DNA of 64,000 nucleotides. Source: JAJXZJ01 sp050012855 (GTDB taxonomy: Bacteria > Verrucomicrobiota > Verrucomicrobiia > Limisphaerales > J093). The position numbers and the translations under genes were made by a program. The stretch lies in assembly GCA_050012855.1 (NCBI GenBank), contig JBEKGJ010000001.1, forward strand, positions 62,001 through 126,000, read 5' to 3'. Below, in pieces: positions 61,970 to 64,000 of this stretch. Every line of letters begins with the position of its first letter. The first letter of the stretch is position 1. The notes below the pieces were generated by a model, which searched no databases, was not told where the DNA came from, and saw only the letters and a program-made list of their open reading frames with translations.

Positions 61970-62719
61970 ATGCTGAAACTGGGTGTGAACATTGACCACG
62001 TGGCCACGCTCCGTGAGGCCCGCTACCGCGGCCGCGGCTTCGGTGAACCGGACCCGGTTGAAGCGGCCCGGATTTGCGAGGCGGCCGGCGCGCACGGCAT
62101 CACCGCGCACCTCCGTGAGGACCGTCGCCACATTCAGGACCGCGACATCCACAAGCTGCGGGAGATCGTCACCACCCGCCTCAATTTGGAGATGGCGAAC
62201 GTGCCTGAAATTGTGGCCATGGCGCTGGCGCTCAAGCCGGACATCGTCTGCATGGTGCCGGAACGACGGCAGGAGGTGACGACCGAAGGCGGCCTCGAGG
62301 TGGCCGCCAGCCTGGCGGCGCTCACCGCCACCCGCCAGCGGCTCAACGACGCCGGCATCGAGGTCAGTTTCTTCATCGCGCCGGACGCGGCCCAGGTGGC
62401 GGCGGCTGCGAAAGCCGGCCCGCAGTTCATCGAATTGCATACCGGGGCGTTCGCGGAGCACTTTTCCGAGCCCGCCCAGCGCGAGGCCGAGCTGCGACGG
62501 TTGGCGGCCGCCGCGCGCCAGGCCCATGATCTGGGGTTGCGCGTCAACGCCGGGCACGGGCTCAATTACACGAACCTGACGTTTCTCCGGCGCGTGCCGC
62601 ATCTGGTCGAGTTGAACATCGGCCACAGCATCATCAGCCGCGCGGTAAGCGCCGGTCTGCCCGCCGCCGTCCGCGAGATGCTCGCCCTGCTGCAGCAATA
62701 TCCCGCAGGAGACTCGTGA
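61970..62719 (+). CDS. pdxJ: Pyridoxine 5'-phosphate synthase PdxJ
   Basis: A 249-aa TIM barrel: LGVNIDHVATLREARY, GITAHLREDRRHI, EMANVPEIVAMAL, CMVPERRQEVTTEGGL, FIELHTGAFAEHF and RVNAGHGLNYTNL. It condenses 1-deoxyxylulose 5-phosphate with 3-amino-2-oxopropyl phosphate to form pyridoxine 5'-phosphate (vitamin B6). Length is normal. acpS starts in its last codons (GTGA overlap), the same order as in many bacteria. Confidence 0.97.
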   Translation: MLKLGVNIDHVATLREARYRGRGFGEPDPVEAARICEAAGAHGITAHLREDRRHIQDRDIHKLREIVTTRLNLEMANVPEIVAMALALKPDIVCMVPERRQEVTTEGGLEVAASLAALTATRQRLNDAGIEVSFFIAPDAAQVAAAAKAGPQFIELHTGAFAEHFSEPAQREAELRRLAAAARQAHDLGLRVNAGHGLNYTNLTFLRRVPHLVELNIGHSIISRAVSAGLPAAVREMLALLQQYPAGDS

Positions 62720-63099
62720 TTCTGGGCCTCGGCATTGACCTGATCGAAGTCGAACGGATCCGCGCTTCGCACGAACGGTTTGGGGAACGTTTCCTGAACC
62801 GGATTCTGCGGCCGGATGAAATCGCCTACTGCCTTGCCTTCAACCAGCCGGCCCCGCACCTGGCGGCACGGTTTGCGGCCAAGGAGGCGATCTCGAAAGC
62901 GTTTGGCACCGGGATTGGCGCCGAAATTGGCTGGCTCGACCTGGAAGTGGGCCGGCATGAGTCAGGTCAGCCGTATGTGATCCTCCATGACCGGGGGCGG
63001 GATCTGCTGGCGCAGCGTGGCGGCGGGCAAATCCACCTCAGCCTCAGCCACACGCTCCAGCACGCCTGCGCGGTGGCCGTGATCGAAGCCGGCGGCTGA
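62716..63099 (+). CDS. acpS: Holo-acyl-carrier-protein synthase
   Basis: A 127-aa protein of the AcpS family: LGLGIDLIEVERI opening and RFAAKEAISKAFGTGIG, the Mg2+- and CoA-binding core. It attaches the 4'-phosphopantetheine arm to acyl carrier protein in fatty acid synthesis. The GTG start at 62716 overlaps the pdxJ stop. Confidence 0.95.
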   Translation: MILGLGIDLIEVERIRASHERFGERFLNRILRPDEIAYCLAFNQPAPHLAARFAAKEAISKAFGTGIGAEIGWLDLEVGRHESGQPYVILHDRGRDLLAQRGGGQIHLSLSHTLQHACAVAVIEAGG

Positions 63100-63122
63100 G
63101 CCCTCCGCGAAGGTGCGGCCGC

Positions 63123-64000
63123 TCAATTCCCCGAGGTCCACGTCAGCTCGAGGACGCCGCTGGAAAGCCCGGCGCCCGATATGCCCAGCAGGTTGACACA
63201 GCCGTTGAGGCGGTAGAACTGCGGTGTGGCGGGCGCCTGCAACGTAATCGTCTTCGCCGATGAATCCACCGTTGCATTGGTCACCACCATGAACGGTCCG
63301 TTCACGGCATCCGCCGCCTCCAATATCGGCACCGCCTCCCGGCCGTCGTACTGGGTGATGATGTTCTTTATCCAGCTCAGGCGACTGGCGACGCGCGTAG
63401 CGTAAAAAGCCGACGGCCCGTTGCCAGCCACCAGCCAATCCGTCCCGGATTCCTCGTAGAAACCGCTCTGCTCGAACAAGGCGGCATAAAAACCGGGGCC
63501 GCTTGCGACATAGTTGAACGGGCCGTCCACGGCGAAGTTGATTCCGGCGAGAGCCCAACCAGACGAACCCTGCATAAAAACGGCTCCGCCCGAATCCCCG
63601 GTCGCCAACGCCGCCACGTTCGCGCCGCCGTTCGGATCGAACAGCACCTTGAGCAAATCCGACCCGTTCCCCGAGTCCTTGATGAAGCCGCCAACCGTGT
63701 TGTATCCCCACCGCAACCGCTTGTCGGTCTCGCCCCACGCCCAACCCCGCAGCGTCACCTGGCCGTTGTTCGTAACCGTGACTTCGCCCCCCCGGGTCCG
63801 GCCGCGACCGAACACGACACACGGACGGTAAATCTCGAGCGGAACCCCCGTATAGAGCGGCGCAAAGCGCGGGAACGTGCCGCACACCTGCCAGATCATC
63901 AGGTCGCTGATCGGGTCCGGGAACGCCGCCACCGCGCGATGGTCCGTGCCGTTGTAGGAGAAAACGTCGCCGACGCTTCCGCCGACATGCTGGGCGGTAA
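63123..64000 (-). CDS. Exported trypsin-like serine protease (cut by window end)
   Basis: The frame runs past the window edge. Visible parts contain a full chymotrypsin-type triad: His in TAQHVGG, Asp in PISDLMIWQV and Ser in TGDSGGAVF. The C-terminal 70 residues look like a beta-sandwich or sorting-type domain. The upstream part with the leader is missing. The substrate is unknown. Confidence 0.85.
   Translation of the reverse strand, partial: TAQHVGGSVGDVFSYNGTDHRAVAAFPDPISDLMIWQVCGTFPRFAPLYTGVPLEIYRPCVVFGRGRTRGGEVTVTNNGQVTLRGWAWGETDKRLRWGYNTVGGFIKDSGNGSDLLKVLFDPNGGANVAALATGDSGGAVFMQGSSGWALAGINFAVDGPFNYVASGPGFYAALFEQSGFYEESGTDWLVAGNGPSAFYATRVASRLSWIKNIITQYDGREAVPILEAADAVNGPFMVVTNATVDSSAKTITLQAPATPQFYRLNGCVNLLGISGAGLSSGVLELTWTSGN

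Overview
The window looks like chromosomal DNA of a GC-rich bacterium of the phylum Verrucomicrobiota, most likely the Pedosphaera/Limisphaera group. That is inferred from gene content and style: many secreted glycoside hydrolases and a sulfatase, BspA-type leucine-rich repeat protein, Tat-exported oxidoreductases, ResB/CcsA cytochrome c maturation, and long non-coding spacers filled with dispersed GC-rich repeats. No rRNA and no CRISPR array were seen. One intact tRNA (Thr-UGT) is present.

Layout. 1-8 kb: secreted carbohydrate-active proteins (GH16, beta-helix protein, GH29 fucosidase), a methyltransferase, and a hicBA toxin-antitoxin pair lying between two 97 % identical 261-bp direct repeats. 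8-17.5 kb: housekeeping ychF and ndk, then a minus-strand redox operon (aldo/keto reductase, DUF6599-like, DUF362, polyferredoxin), then a PQQ-type beta-propeller. 17.8-25.7 kb: a DUF4185-GH10 fusion, an exported PaiB-like flavin protein, an AT-richer patch with small membrane and lipoprotein genes, a sulfatase and a YncE-like propeller. 26.4-34.0 kb: an integrated island bounded by a 45-bp perfect repeat of the 3' part of tRNA-Thr, with integrase, AlpA-like regulator, TerS-like and ParB-like proteins, a BspA-like protein and an orphan restriction-type nuclease. 34-37 kb: a scarred zone with a second partial tRNA copy, a truncated BspA gene, a PilT-like ATPase and a decayed phage-like ORF. 37-46.6 kb: TolC, a thioesterase, a glycosidase-glycosyltransferase fusion, and two more glycan-active proteins.

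47.2-50.9 kb is the most unusual part. It has the structure of an integron: a truncated integron-integrase gene (intI) on the plus strand, a candidate attI, and a divergently oriented minus-strand array of small cassettes separated by three attC-like imperfect palindromes (102, 102 and 114 bp). One cassette encodes a 555-aa GHKL ATPase with an HECAH metallopeptidase-like motif and a C-terminal KTSC domain. I know of no described system with this architecture.

51-64 kb: a VapBC-type toxin-antitoxin pair, a gluzincin peptidase, a PhoR/PhoB-like two-component pair with a candidate self-binding site, a lipoprotein-ResB-CcsA cytochrome c maturation operon, an unknown protein with pdxJ and acpS, and a trypsin-like protease cut by the window end.

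How the genes fit together: most core genes serve degradation of plant or algal polysaccharides (xylan, arabinan, fucosylated and sulfated glycans) plus envelope redox chemistry. The accessory regions (island, integron, toxin-antitoxin loci) carry mobile or candidate defence functions.
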